Origin: Halomonas halophila | Lineage (GTDB): Bacteria > Pseudomonadota > Gammaproteobacteria > Pseudomonadales > Halomonadaceae | Length of the DNA: 64,000 bases | NCBI RefSeq assembly: GCF_030406665.1 | Contig: NZ_CP129121.1 | Coordinates: forward strand, 62,001 to 126,000 | Direction: 5' to 3' | Shown here: one piece after another, positions 16,446-24,405 of the stretch | How the letters are laid out: the number at the start of each line of letters is the position of its first letter | Numbering within the stretch: the stretch's first letter is position 1 | Made by a program: the position numbers and the translations under genes | Notes under the pieces: model-generated | Told to the model about the DNA's origin: nothing | Database searches by the model: none | The model's input: only the letters and a program-made list of their open reading frames with translations

Positions 16446-17282
16446 TCAGGCCGGCAGTTCGTCGGCGGCGGGAATGCGGCCGCCCAGCCGGGCGGTGATT
16501 TCCTCGGCGGCCTCGCGGATCTGCTCGCCGAGTTCGGACAGGCGCTCCTCGGGAATCCGCGCCTTGGGGCCGGAGACCGAGATGGCGGCCAGCGGAGTGC
16601 CCTGCTCGTCGTGGATGCAGGCGGCCACGCACTGCAGGCCGATGGCGTGCTCCTCGCGGTCGCAGGCGTAGCCCTGGCGGCGGATCTCGGCCAGGCTCTC
16701 GCGCAGCGTCACCGGGTCGTGGAGGGTGTTGACGGTCACCCGTGCCAGGCCGCGTTCGTCGAGCACCCGCTCCAGCTCGTCGTCGGGCAGCCAGGCCATC
16801 AGCGCCTTGCCCACGCCGGAGGCGTGCAGCGGCGCCCGGGAGCCCAGGCGGGTGATCATGCGCATCATCTGCGGCGATTCGCTCTGGGCCAGGAACACCG
16901 CGGTGCTGCCGTCGCGCACGCCGAGGTTGGCGGTCTCGCCCGTCTGGGCGGTCAGCCGGCGCAGGAAGGGCCGGCTGGCGGCGACGAAGTCGCGGGCCTC
17001 GAGGAAGCTGTTGCCGATGCGGAAGGTCTTGACGTCGATCTTCCACAGCCCGAGCTCGTTGTCCTGGGTGATGAAGCCCTGGCTCTGCAGGGCCTGGAGC
17101 AGCCGATGGGTGGTGGAGGGGGCGAGGTCGGCCTGCTCGGCGATCTCGGACAGCGCCAGGCCGCCGGGATTGCCCGCCAGGCGCTCCAGCAGGTTGAGTC
17201 CGCGCACCAGAGACTGGCTGTGGCCGCCGCTGCCCTTGCCGCTTGCCGGGCGCCCCGCCGTTCTGCGCTTGCCTTCACTCAC
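16446..17282 (-). CDS. IclR family transcriptional regulator
   Basis: A 278-residue IclR regulator. A low-complexity Gly/Lys-rich start (about residues 1-22) precedes the winged helix-turn-helix (LVRGLNLLERLAGNPGG, LSEIAEQADLAPSTTHRLLQALQSQGFI). The effector domain shows GVRDGSTAVFLAQ, LGSRAPLHASGVGKALMAWL and the late AISVSGPKARI pattern. IclR proteins sense small carboxylates or ring metabolites. It precedes an NCS2 permease and a purine deaminase transcribed in the same direction but it lies downstream of them, so control of purine use is plausible but not shown. Confidence 0.9.
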   Translation of the reverse strand: MSEGKRRTAGRPASGKGSGGHSQSLVRGLNLLERLAGNPGGLALSEIAEQADLAPSTTHRLLQALQSQGFITQDNELGLWKIDVKTFRIGNSFLEARDFVAASRPFLRRLTAQTGETANLGVRDGSTAVFLAQSESPQMMRMITRLGSRAPLHASGVGKALMAWLPDDELERVLDERGLARVTVNTLHDPVTLRESLAEIRRQGYACDREEHAIGLQCVAACIHDEQGTPLAAISVSGPKARIPEERLSELGEQIREAAEEITARLGGRIPAADELPA

Positions 17283-17402
17283 TGCCTGATCTCCTGCTGC
17301 GACTGCTCGAGTAGTCGTTCAGCATACCGCGTCGGGCGAGAACTGTCTTGCCAGCGGAAATGGTTTCCAACTTGCCGGCCTGAGCGCAGGGCACAAACGA
17401 GA

Positions 17403-17426
17403 CGGCCGCCTCGGGCGAGGCGGCCG
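17403..17426 (-). terminator. Hairpin downstream of the NCS2 permease
   Basis: CGGCCGCCTC (17403-17412) pairs exactly with GAGGCGGCCG (17417-17426) around a four-base loop, about 50 bp past the permease stop on the minus strand. The minus-strand tail continues TCTCGTTTG. Confidence 0.6.
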
Positions 17427-17476
17427 GGAGGGAGTCGTTGGGCTGGCCGGAGCGGGATGCCCGGGCGCGTCGCGCG

Positions 17477-18823
17477 TCAGACGTCGTTGCGGAACACGCG
17501 GTCGCGGCCGGGCAGCACCAGGTTGAGCACGATGGCGCACAGCGCGCCGGGAATCAGCCCGGACTCGATGATCGCCTGGACGTTGTCGGAGAGGCCGGCG
17601 TAGAGCCCTTCCTGGGCCGGCAGGCCGATGGCCGCCGACAGCGAGACGCCGATGATCACCATGTTGCGGCGGTTGAAGGGGATGTGGGAGAGCATCTTGA
17701 TGCCGGCACTGGCGATCATGCCGAACATGATCAGCACGGCGCCCCCGAGCACGGCATTGGGGATGCTCGAGATCAGCCCGCCGAGCTTGGGCAGCAGCCC
17801 CGCCAGCACCAGGAAGACGCCGCCGATGGCCACCACGAAGCGGCTGACCACGCCGGTCAGCGCCACCATGCCGACGTTCTGGCTGAAGCTGATCTGCGGG
17901 AAGGCGTTGAACAGGGCGGCGAACACGCTGGCCAGGCCGTCGGCCATCACCCCGCCGGAGAGCTCCCTGGCCGTGGGCTCGCGGTCGAGGCCGCCGGCGG
18001 TGGTGCCGACGATGTCGCCGATCGACTCGGCGCAGGTCACCACCGCCAGCAGCACCACCGGCAGGATGGCGGCCAGGTGGAACTCCAGGCCGATGGTCAG
18101 CGGCATGGGCAGCGAGACCCAGTCCGCCGAGGCGATCTGGCCGAAGTCCACCAGGCCGAAGGCGGTGGCCGTCACGTAGCCCGCGACCAGGCCGATCAGC
18201 GGCGCGGCCTCGGACCAGATGCCGCGGCCGAACTGGTGCAGGCCCAGGGTGACCAGCAGCACCAGCGCCGCCAGCAGCAGGTTGTGCAGGGCACCGAAGT
18301 CCTCGGCGCCGAAGCCGCCGCCGGCGTAGGCGAAGCCCACCGGCATCAGCAGGGTGCCGAGCATGATCACGAAGGTGCCGGTGACCACCGGCGGGAACAG
18401 GAAGCGGAACCAGGGCAGGAAGAGCCCCACCAGCGCCATGGCGATGCCGCCGCACAGCGCCGCGCCGAGCGCGGCCGGCAGGCCCATGCCCACGGCGATG
18501 GGAATCAGCACCGGCACAAAGCCGAAGCTGGTGCCCATGACGATCGGCAGCCGGGCGCCGATCGGCCCCAGCCCCAGCGACTGCACCAGGGTCGCGATGC
18601 CGGCGACGAACATCGCCGCCTGGATCATGAAGGCGGTCTGGTCCTCGGGCAGGTCGGCGGCGCCGGCGATGATGATCGGCACGGTGACGTTGCCGACGAA
18701 CATCGCCAGCACGTGCTGCAGCCCCAGCGGAATGGCCCGGCGCAGGGGCGGCATGGCGTTGACGTCGTGGGTGCTGCGCACCGGTGGCGTAGCCGCCTCG
18801 CCGGCGGTCTCGGGGGTCGACAT
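17477..18823 (-). CDS. NCS2 family nucleobase:cation symporter (xanthine/urate permease group)
   Basis: A 448-residue inner-membrane carrier with about 14 hydrophobic helices. It begins with a short Thr/Ala-rich tail, then PPLRRAIPLGLQHVLAMFVGNVTVPIII, the usual NCS2 opening with the conserved QH in helix 1. Other signatures are LGLGPIGARLPIVMGTSFGFV, VVTCAESIGDIVGTTAGG (the conserved E in helix 8) and SQNVGMVALTGVVSRFVV (QNxG motif of helix 10). These residues fit the xanthine/uric acid side of the family. The downstream-coded purine deaminase next door supports a purine substrate. Confidence 0.92.
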   Translation of the reverse strand: MSTPETAGEAATPPVRSTHDVNAMPPLRRAIPLGLQHVLAMFVGNVTVPIIIAGAADLPEDQTAFMIQAAMFVAGIATLVQSLGLGPIGARLPIVMGTSFGFVPVLIPIAVGMGLPAALGAALCGGIAMALVGLFLPWFRFLFPPVVTGTFVIMLGTLLMPVGFAYAGGGFGAEDFGALHNLLLAALVLLVTLGLHQFGRGIWSEAAPLIGLVAGYVTATAFGLVDFGQIASADWVSLPMPLTIGLEFHLAAILPVVLLAVVTCAESIGDIVGTTAGGLDREPTARELSGGVMADGLASVFAALFNAFPQISFSQNVGMVALTGVVSRFVVAIGGVFLVLAGLLPKLGGLISSIPNAVLGGAVLIMFGMIASAGIKMLSHIPFNRRNMVIIGVSLSAAIGLPAQEGLYAGLSDNVQAIIESGLIPGALCAIVLNLVLPGRDRVFRNDV

Positions 18824-18890
18824 GGTGGTGGCTCCTGTTGTCGTTGTTGAAGCGGAAACCCTGTGATGTGTCCTGTCTCTCTATTGTTCG

Positions 18891-20240
18891 CTACGCCCTC
18901 AGCGCCCGGGCCGCGCGGTCGTGGCGGGCCAGCAGGTCGTCGAGGTCGACGCCCAGCGGCCGGCCCTCGGCCACCCGCCACTGCCCGGCGACCATCACCC
19001 GGTCGGCGCGATGGGCGCCGCACAGCAGCAGCGCGGCGACGGGATTCTCGGCGCCGGAGAAGCGGGCCTCGTCGAGCCGGAACAGCGCCAGGTCGGCCTG
19101 CTGGCCAGGCGCCAGGCCGCCGATGTCGTCGCGGCCCAGGCAGCCGGCCGAGCCGCGGGTCGCCCAGCGGATCACGTCATCGTGGCTGACCTCGCTCGGC
19201 GCGTAGCGCAGCCGGCCGAGCAGCAGCGCCTGGCGCATCTCCTCGGCGAGGTTGGAATGGTCGTTGGAGGCCGAGCCGTCCACCGCCAGGCCCACCGGGC
19301 AGCCGGCGGCCTCCAGCTCCAGGGTGCGGCACAGCCCCGAGCCCAGCACCATGTTCGACGACGGGCAGTGGGCGATGCCGGTGCCGGCGGCGCCGAGCCG
19401 GGCGATCTCGCCGTCGTCGAAGTGGATGCCATGGGCCAACCAGGTGCGCGACGAGAGCCAGCCGGTGGCCTCCAGATAGTCCAGCGGGCGCATGCCGAAC
19501 AGACGCTCGCAGTAGGCGGTCTCGTCCTCGGTCTCGGCCAGATGGGTGTGCAGGCGTACGTCCCTGGCCTCGGCCAGCCGCGCGCTCTCCTGCATCAGCT
19601 CGCGACTCACCGAGAACGGCGAGCAGGGCGCCAGGGCGATGGTGGTCATGGCGCCGTCGCCGCGCTGGTGATAGGCGTCGATCAGTCGCGCGCTCTCGTC
19701 GAGGATGGTGCGCTCGTCCTGCACCACCGACTGCGGCGGCAGGCCGCCGTCGTCGCGGCCCACGCTCATCGAGCCGCGGGTCAGGGCGGCGCGCACGCCG
19801 AGCCGGCGGGCGGTCGCCACCTGGACGTCGATGGCGTTCGTCAGCGCGCCGGAGAACACGTAGTGATGGTCGGCCACGGTGGTGCAGCCGCTCATCAGCA
19901 GCTCGACCATGGCCAGCTCGCTGGCGACTTCCAGCTGCTCCTCGGTGAGGTTGGCCCAGACGTCGTAGAGCGTCGTCAGCCAGGGGAACAGCTCCTTGTT
20001 CAGCGCCGGCGAATAGGCGCGAGTCAGGGTCTGATAGAAGTGATGGTGGGTGTTCACCAGGCCCGGCAGCAGCACGTGCTGCGAGGCGTCGAAGCTGGCA
20101 TCGATCGGCGTGGCGGGCGTGGCACCCGCCGGCACGGCCTCGACGATGCGCTCGTTGCGGATCACCACTCCGGCGGCGGCGGCGGGATCGCTGCAGGCAC
20201 GCGGGTGGCGAATCCACAGGGTCTGGGCATTGGCGGTCAT
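18891..20240 (-). CDS. 8-oxoguanine deaminase-like amidohydrolase
   Basis: A 449-residue metal-dependent hydrolase of the AtzB/TrzN/guanine-deaminase branch. Zinc ligands are visible in VNTHHHFYQTLTRAY, in LHTHLAETEDE and in the later AHGIHFDD and VDGSASND (Asp) segments. The pattern LPGLVNTHHHFYQTLTRAYSPALN-like opening and GCTTVADHHYVF resembles the 8-oxoguanine deaminases, which turn 8-oxoguanine into urate. Guanine deaminase and hydroxy-triazine hydrolase remain alternatives. I place the start at ATG 20240, behind GGGAGGACAAC (minus strand), which gives MTANAQTLWIRHP; a longer reading to 20405 has no family support. It is 67 bp from the NCS2 permease and likely cotranscribed. Confidence 0.85.
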   Translation of the reverse strand: MTANAQTLWIRHPRACSDPAAAAGVVIRNERIVEAVPAGATPATPIDASFDASQHVLLPGLVNTHHHFYQTLTRAYSPALNKELFPWLTTLYDVWANLTEEQLEVASELAMVELLMSGCTTVADHHYVFSGALTNAIDVQVATARRLGVRAALTRGSMSVGRDDGGLPPQSVVQDERTILDESARLIDAYHQRGDGAMTTIALAPCSPFSVSRELMQESARLAEARDVRLHTHLAETEDETAYCERLFGMRPLDYLEATGWLSSRTWLAHGIHFDDGEIARLGAAGTGIAHCPSSNMVLGSGLCRTLELEAAGCPVGLAVDGSASNDHSNLAEEMRQALLLGRLRYAPSEVSHDDVIRWATRGSAGCLGRDDIGGLAPGQQADLALFRLDEARFSGAENPVAALLLCGAHRADRVMVAGQWRVAEGRPLGVDLDDLLARHDRAARALRA

Positions 20241-20332
20241 GTTGTCCTCCCGAGGGTGCGGTGGACAACAAAGGGTTACCCAAGCCCCGTCAGGCATCGG
20301 AGCGGAGTCTTGGTTCAGGTGCCTTTGTTGTG

Positions 20333-20378
20333 TTGTGTACGGCGTCTGTGTCGCATGCCAGAACAGTATTGTGTACAA
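20333..20378. promoter_or_regulatory. Repeated TTGTGTAC motif upstream of the deaminase
   Basis: TTGTGTAC occurs at 20333-20340 and again as the palindrome TTGTGTACAA at 20369-20378, 36 bases apart in the leader of the minus-strand deaminase/permease operon. TTGT-N2-ACAA palindromes are common GntR-type sites. The binding protein is unknown. Confidence 0.4.
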
Positions 20379-20453
20379 CCCGGGGCGCTGTCGAGCCCGT
20401 CTCACGACGAAAGTCTTAGAGAGTCTAACGGAGCCGGGCGTTTTCGCCCGGCC

Positions 20454-20483
20454 AAAAAAACCGCCGCGTCGAGGACGCGGCGG
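20454..20483 (-). terminator. Rho-independent terminator of trhO
   Basis: On the minus strand the hairpin CCGCCGCGTC-CTC-GACGCGGCGG (20461-20483) is followed at once by seven U (20454-20460), about 45 bp past the trhO stop. A second hairpin (GCCGGGCG-TTTT-CGCCCGGC, 20433-20452) lies just beyond. Confidence 0.85.
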
Positions 20484-20526
20484 TGGCGAGAGGCAAGGCC
20501 GGCGGCGTACGGGGCGCCGTGACGGC

Positions 20527-21507
20527 TCAGTGGGTGTCGTCGTCGGTCTGCCGGGCCGTGGCTTTCATCTGCCTCGGATCGCGGCCCAGCGGATGCGGCT
20601 CGCCGCGTTCCTTGGCCAGGCGGATCTGCTTCTGGCGCTCGCGGGCGGCGGCGCGGGTCTTCTCCGGCAGCGAGTCGAAGCAGTGCGGGCAGCTGACGCC
20701 GGGCTCGTAGGTCTCGGCCTGCTGGTCCTCGGCGGAGATCGGCATGCGGCAGGCGTGGCACTGGTCGTACTCGCCCTCGCTGAGGTCGTGGCGCACGGTC
20801 ACGCGGTTGTCGAACACGAAGCAGTCGCCGCGCCACATCGATTCGTCCTCGGGCACCTTCTCGAGGTAGTTGAGGATGCCGCCCTTGAGGTGGAAGACCT
20901 CCTCGAAGCCCTCGTTGAGCATGAAGCTGGAGGCCTTCTCGCAGCGGATGCCGCCGGTGCAGAACATCGCCACCTTCTTGTGGCGGCTCGGGTCGTAGTG
21001 CGCCTTCACGTACTCCGGAAACTCGCGGAACGACTTGGTCTGCGGGTCGACGGCGCCCTCGAAGGAGCCGATGGCGACCTCGTAGTCGTTACGGGTGTCG
21101 ATCACCAGCACCTCGGGGTCGTTGATCACCGCGTTCCACTGCTCGGGATCGACGTAGGTGCCGACGGTGTCGTTGGGGTCAACGCCGTCCACGCCCATGG
21201 TCACGATCTCGCGCTTGAGCTTGACCTTGGTGCGATAGAAGGGGTGCTCGTCGCAGAAGGATTCCTTGTGATCGACGTCGGCCAGGCGCGGGTCGCGGGC
21301 CAGCCAGGCGAGCAGGGCGTCGATGCCCTCGCGGGTGCCGGACACGGTGCCGTTGATGCCCTCGCGGGCCAGCAGCAGGGTGCCTTTCACGTCGTGCTCG
21401 AGCATGGCCTGGCGCAGGGGCTCGCGCAGGTCTTCGAAATCGTCGAGGGTGACGAACTTGTACAGGGCGGCAACGACGATGCCCCCCGCGGTCTGAGGTG
21501 TGGTCAT
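20527..21507 (-). CDS. trhO: tRNA uridine(34) hydroxylase TrhO (YceA)
   Basis: A 326-residue cytosolic rhodanese-fold protein that makes 5-hydroxyuridine at the wobble position 34 of tRNA. An N-terminal acylphosphatase-like part (ALYKFVTLDDFEDLREPLRQAM) is followed by the rhodanese domain with the catalytic loop FCTGGIRCEKASSFML, whose first Cys is the active site. A C-terminal pair of CxxC-like motifs (CHACRMP, CPHCFDSLP) probably binds zinc. Length matches the family. Single-gene unit with its own terminator. Confidence 0.96.
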   Translation of the reverse strand: MTTPQTAGGIVVAALYKFVTLDDFEDLREPLRQAMLEHDVKGTLLLAREGINGTVSGTREGIDALLAWLARDPRLADVDHKESFCDEHPFYRTKVKLKREIVTMGVDGVDPNDTVGTYVDPEQWNAVINDPEVLVIDTRNDYEVAIGSFEGAVDPQTKSFREFPEYVKAHYDPSRHKKVAMFCTGGIRCEKASSFMLNEGFEEVFHLKGGILNYLEKVPEDESMWRGDCFVFDNRVTVRHDLSEGEYDQCHACRMPISAEDQQAETYEPGVSCPHCFDSLPEKTRAAARERQKQIRLAKERGEPHPLGRDPRQMKATARQTDDDTH

Positions 21508-21606
21508 GGTGATCTCCTGGTTGTCGTCCTCGCAAAGGACGGACCGGGTTGGGGTGGCGGCATTCTACCCCTCCGCCGACGCGTGCGCATCCTGGGCTCG
21601 GACGCA

Positions 21607-21633
21607 ACGACCCCGGCGCGGGGCCGGGGTCGT
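21607..21633 (-). terminator. Hairpin downstream of serA
   Basis: ACGACCCCGGC (21607-21617) pairs exactly with GCCGGGGTCGT (21623-21633), about 30 bp after the serA stop on the minus strand. No U run follows. Confidence 0.55.
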
Positions 21634-21660
21634 CAGCGGGGCGAGAGGGCTGTCGGGCGA

Positions 21661-22911
21661 TCAGCCCTCGAAGCTGGTCTCGGAGTAGAGCACCCGCACG
21701 CGCTTGGTGTGGGCGACCTGGCTCAGGGCATCCAGCGCCTTCTGGCCGTAGTCCTTGTTGACGTCGATCACCACGTAACCGATGCGATCGTTGGTCTGCA
21801 GGTACTGGCCGAGGATGTTGATGTCGTTCTCGGACAGCACCTTGTTGATCTCGGACATCACGCCCGGCACGTTGTCGTGGATGTGCAGCAGGCGATGCTT
21901 GCCCGGATGCGACGGCAGCGCCACCTCGGGGAAGTTGACCGAGGTGATGGTGGTGCCGTTGTCGGAGTAGGTCACCAGCTTCTCGGCGACCTCGATGCCG
22001 ATGTTCTCCTGGGCCTCCAGGGTGGAGCCGCCGATGTGCGGGGTGAGGATGACGTTGGCCAGGCCGCGCAGCGGGCTGACGAACTCCTCGTTGTTGCCCT
22101 TGGGCTCGACCGGGAAGACGTCCACGGCGGCGCCGTTGAGGCGGCCGGCCTTGAGCGCCTCGGCCAGGGCCTCGATCACCACCACGCTGCCGCGGGAGGC
22201 GTTGATCAGGATGCTGCCCGGCTTCATCAGCGCGATCTGCTCCTCGCCGATCATCCAGCGGGTGGAGGGCAGGTCCGGCACGTGCAGGCTGACGATGTCG
22301 GCGCGGGCCAGCAGCTCTTCGAGGCTACCCACCTGGCGGGCGTTGCCCATGCCCAGCTTGGTCACCACGTCGTAGTAGATGACGTCGAAGCCGAGCGATT
22401 CGGCCAGCACCGAGAGCTGGGCGCCGATGCTGCCGTAGCCGACGATGCCGAGCACCTTGCCGCGAGCCTCGTGGGAATTCTTGGCCGACTTCAGCCAGCC
22501 GCCCTCGTGGGCACGGGTGCTCTTCTCGGGGATGCCGCGCAGCAGCATGATCGATTCGGCCAGTACCAGCTCGGCCACCGAGCGGGTGTTGGAGTAGGGC
22601 GCATTGAAGACCGGGATGCCACGCACCAGGGCCGCGTCCAGGTCGACCTGGTTGGTGCCGATGCAGAAGCAGCCCACGGCCACCAGTTTCTCGGCGGCGC
22701 TGAACACGCGCTCGTTGAGCTGGGTACGGGAGCGGAGGCCGATGAAATGGACGTCGCGGATCTTCTCGATCAGCGTTTCCTCGTCCAGCGAGGTCGGCAG
22801 GTGCTCGATGTTGGTGTACCCGGCGTTGAGGAAGTGGTCCACCGCGCTCTGGTGGATGCCCTCGAGCAGCAGGATCTTGATCTTGCTCTTGTCCAGGGAC
22901 GTCTTGGCCAT
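21661..22911 (-). CDS. serA: D-3-phosphoglycerate dehydrogenase
   Basis: A 416-residue enzyme for the first step of serine synthesis, oxidising 3-phosphoglycerate with NAD. The N-terminal substrate part contains GLRSRTQLNERVF and GCFCIGTNQVDLDAA. The NAD Rossmann motif GIVGYGSIGAQLSVLAESLGFDVIYYD follows, then NASRGSVVVIEAL and the catalytic HIGGSTLEAQENIG (His with the upstream Glu). The C-terminal ACT domain (HRLLHIHDNVPGVMSEINKVL) is for serine feedback inhibition, as in E. coli SerA (about 410 residues). Confidence 0.97.
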   Translation of the reverse strand: MAKTSLDKSKIKILLLEGIHQSAVDHFLNAGYTNIEHLPTSLDEETLIEKIRDVHFIGLRSRTQLNERVFSAAEKLVAVGCFCIGTNQVDLDAALVRGIPVFNAPYSNTRSVAELVLAESIMLLRGIPEKSTRAHEGGWLKSAKNSHEARGKVLGIVGYGSIGAQLSVLAESLGFDVIYYDVVTKLGMGNARQVGSLEELLARADIVSLHVPDLPSTRWMIGEEQIALMKPGSILINASRGSVVVIEALAEALKAGRLNGAAVDVFPVEPKGNNEEFVSPLRGLANVILTPHIGGSTLEAQENIGIEVAEKLVTYSDNGTTITSVNFPEVALPSHPGKHRLLHIHDNVPGVMSEINKVLSENDINILGQYLQTNDRIGYVVIDVNKDYGQKALDALSQVAHTKRVRVLYSETSFEG

Positions 22912-23193
22912 GGTCGAATCAACCCTTCTACGGTGCGCGCCGCATACCGCTCAGGCCGGTGCTGGAGCCCTCCGGAAGGGCGGAAGCCTGAACCGCTGTC
23001 GGCTCGAAATGAGGTGGCTCATGCTACCACAGCGCGGAAATCCCAGGATGAAAATGCTGCGTCGCCGACTTGAGCTACGTGCATGATGAGGCGCGCAGCG
23101 GGACCGTCGGCCGGGATGCTCGGGGCAGACGACCCCCGGGGGGGAGCGTGTATACTGTCGCCCTCATGGTGGGAGCGACCGACGAGGAAAGCC
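22912..23193. other. Divergent intergenic spacer between serA and xseB
   Basis: This 282-bp stretch holds the serA leader on the left and the xseB promoter on the right. Apart from a -10-like TATACT at 23151 and a C/G-rich palindromic stretch CCCCCGGGGGGG near 23135-23145, I see no feature. Confidence 0.5.
23151..23156 (+). promoter_or_regulatory. Candidate -10 element upstream of xseB
   Basis: TATACT sits 38 bp before the xseB start codon in GTGTATACTGTC, a near-consensus -10. No convincing -35 lies at the right distance. Confidence 0.4.
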
Positions 23194-23496
23194 ATGGCGG
23201 AACAGCAAAGCCGTCCCCCGGACGAGGCCGATGGCCGGACCAGTGACGAGTCCGCGCCGGCGGACTTCGCCGCGACCGTCGAGCGCCTGGAGGCGCTGGT
23301 GGAGCGGCTGGAGTCCGGCGAACTGACGCTGGAGGGTTCGCTGGACGCCTTCGAGCAAGGCGTGCGCCTGACCCGTGACGCCCAGCGCCGCCTCGACGAG
23401 GCCGAACTCAAGGTCCGTACCCTGACCGAAGGCGAGGGCGGCGGCATCGACCTGCAGCCCTTCGCCCCGCCCGCGGAGGACGATGGTGAACGCTGA
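23194..23496 (+). CDS. xseB: Exodeoxyribonuclease VII small subunit
   Basis: A 100-residue protein starting at ATG 23194 after GAGGAAAG. The core FAATVERLEALVERLESGELTLEGSLDAFEQGVRLTRDAQRRLDEAELKV is the standard XseB helical hairpin. It joins XseA to make the single-strand nuclease. The protein has a somewhat long charged N-terminal tail. Its 3' end overlaps ispA by 14 bp, the typical xseB-ispA-dxs operon of gammaproteobacteria. Confidence 0.95.
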   Translation: MAEQQSRPPDEADGRTSDESAPADFAATVERLEALVERLESGELTLEGSLDAFEQGVRLTRDAQRRLDEAELKVRTLTEGEGGGIDLQPFAPPAEDDGER

Positions 23497-24370
23497 CACT
23501 CTGGTGGCGCGACTGGCCGCCGATCGCGCACGGGCCGATGCCCGCCTGGAGACGCTCTTCGCCCGCCCGGCGGTCGCCGATGCCCGCCTCGAGGCGGCGA
23601 TGCGCCACGGCGTGCTGGTCGGCGGCAAACGGCTGCGGCCGGTGCTGGTCTACGCCGCCGGCCGCGCCCTGGGCGCCGCCGATACCGAGCTGGACGCCCC
23701 GGCCGCGGCCCTGGAGCTGGTCCACGCCTACTCGCTGGTCCACGACGACCTGCCGGCGATGGACGACGACGATCTGCGCCGTGGCCAGCCCACGGTGCAT
23801 CGCGCCTATGACGAGGCCACGGCGATCCTCGCCGGCGACGCCCTCCAGGCGCTTGCCTTCGAGGTGCTGGCCGAGACCGCCCATCCGCGGCTGCCGGCGA
23901 TGATCGCCACCCTGGCCCACGCCGCCGGCCGTGACGGCATGGTCGCCGGCCAGGCGCTGGACCTCGCCGCGGTGGGCGGCCACCCTGACGTCACCGCGCT
24001 GGCCACCATGCATCGCCACAAGACCGGCGCGCTGATCCGCGCCGCGGTGCGCCTGGGGGGACTGGTCGCGGTGACCGAGGACGATCCCCGGCTGGCCGCC
24101 ATGGAACGCTACGCCGAGGCCATCGGCCTGGCCTTCCAGGTCCACGACGACGTGCTCGACGTCACCGGCGATACCGCTACCCTGGGCAAGGCCTCCGGCG
24201 CCGATGCCGCCCGCGCCAAGCCCACCTACCCGAGCCTGCTGGGCCTCGAGGGCGCCCGCGCCCGGGCCGATGAGCTGGTCGAGGAAGGCGTGGCGGCGCT
24301 GGCGCCGCTGGGCGAAGCCGCCGCGCCCCTGGCCGAGCTGGCCCGATACATGATCGAGCGTGACCACTGA
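23483..24370 (+). CDS. ispA: Farnesyl diphosphate synthase
   Basis: A 295-residue trans-prenyltransferase making farnesyl diphosphate from dimethylallyl and isopentenyl diphosphates. The first Asp-rich motif is HDDLPAMDDDDLRRG and the second is HDDVLDVTGD; GGKRLRPVLVYA near residue 48 binds diphosphate. Length fits E. coli IspA (299). It overlaps xseB and lies 35 bp before dxs, forming the isoprenoid operon. Confidence 0.97.
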   Translation: MVNADTLVARLAADRARADARLETLFARPAVADARLEAAMRHGVLVGGKRLRPVLVYAAGRALGAADTELDAPAAALELVHAYSLVHDDLPAMDDDDLRRGQPTVHRAYDEATAILAGDALQALAFEVLAETAHPRLPAMIATLAHAAGRDGMVAGQALDLAAVGGHPDVTALATMHRHKTGALIRAAVRLGGLVAVTEDDPRLAAMERYAEAIGLAFQVHDDVLDVTGDTATLGKASGADAARAKPTYPSLLGLEGARARADELVEEGVAALAPLGEAAAPLAELARYMIERDH

Positions 24371-24405
24371 GGCGGCCTCCGGCCGCCCTGACAGATAGAG
24401 TCTTC

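Noticed and set aside
20241..20526. A purine riboswitch before the deaminase/permease operon
   Set aside because: I looked for a conserved aptamer pattern (paired stems with TATA/GG loops) and did not find one; only the TTGTGTAC motif stands out.
20050..23073. A 1007-residue reading frame on the plus strand over trhO and serA
   Set aside because: It is low-complexity Val/Gly/His/Asp and lies opposite two well-conserved enzymes; a shadow frame.
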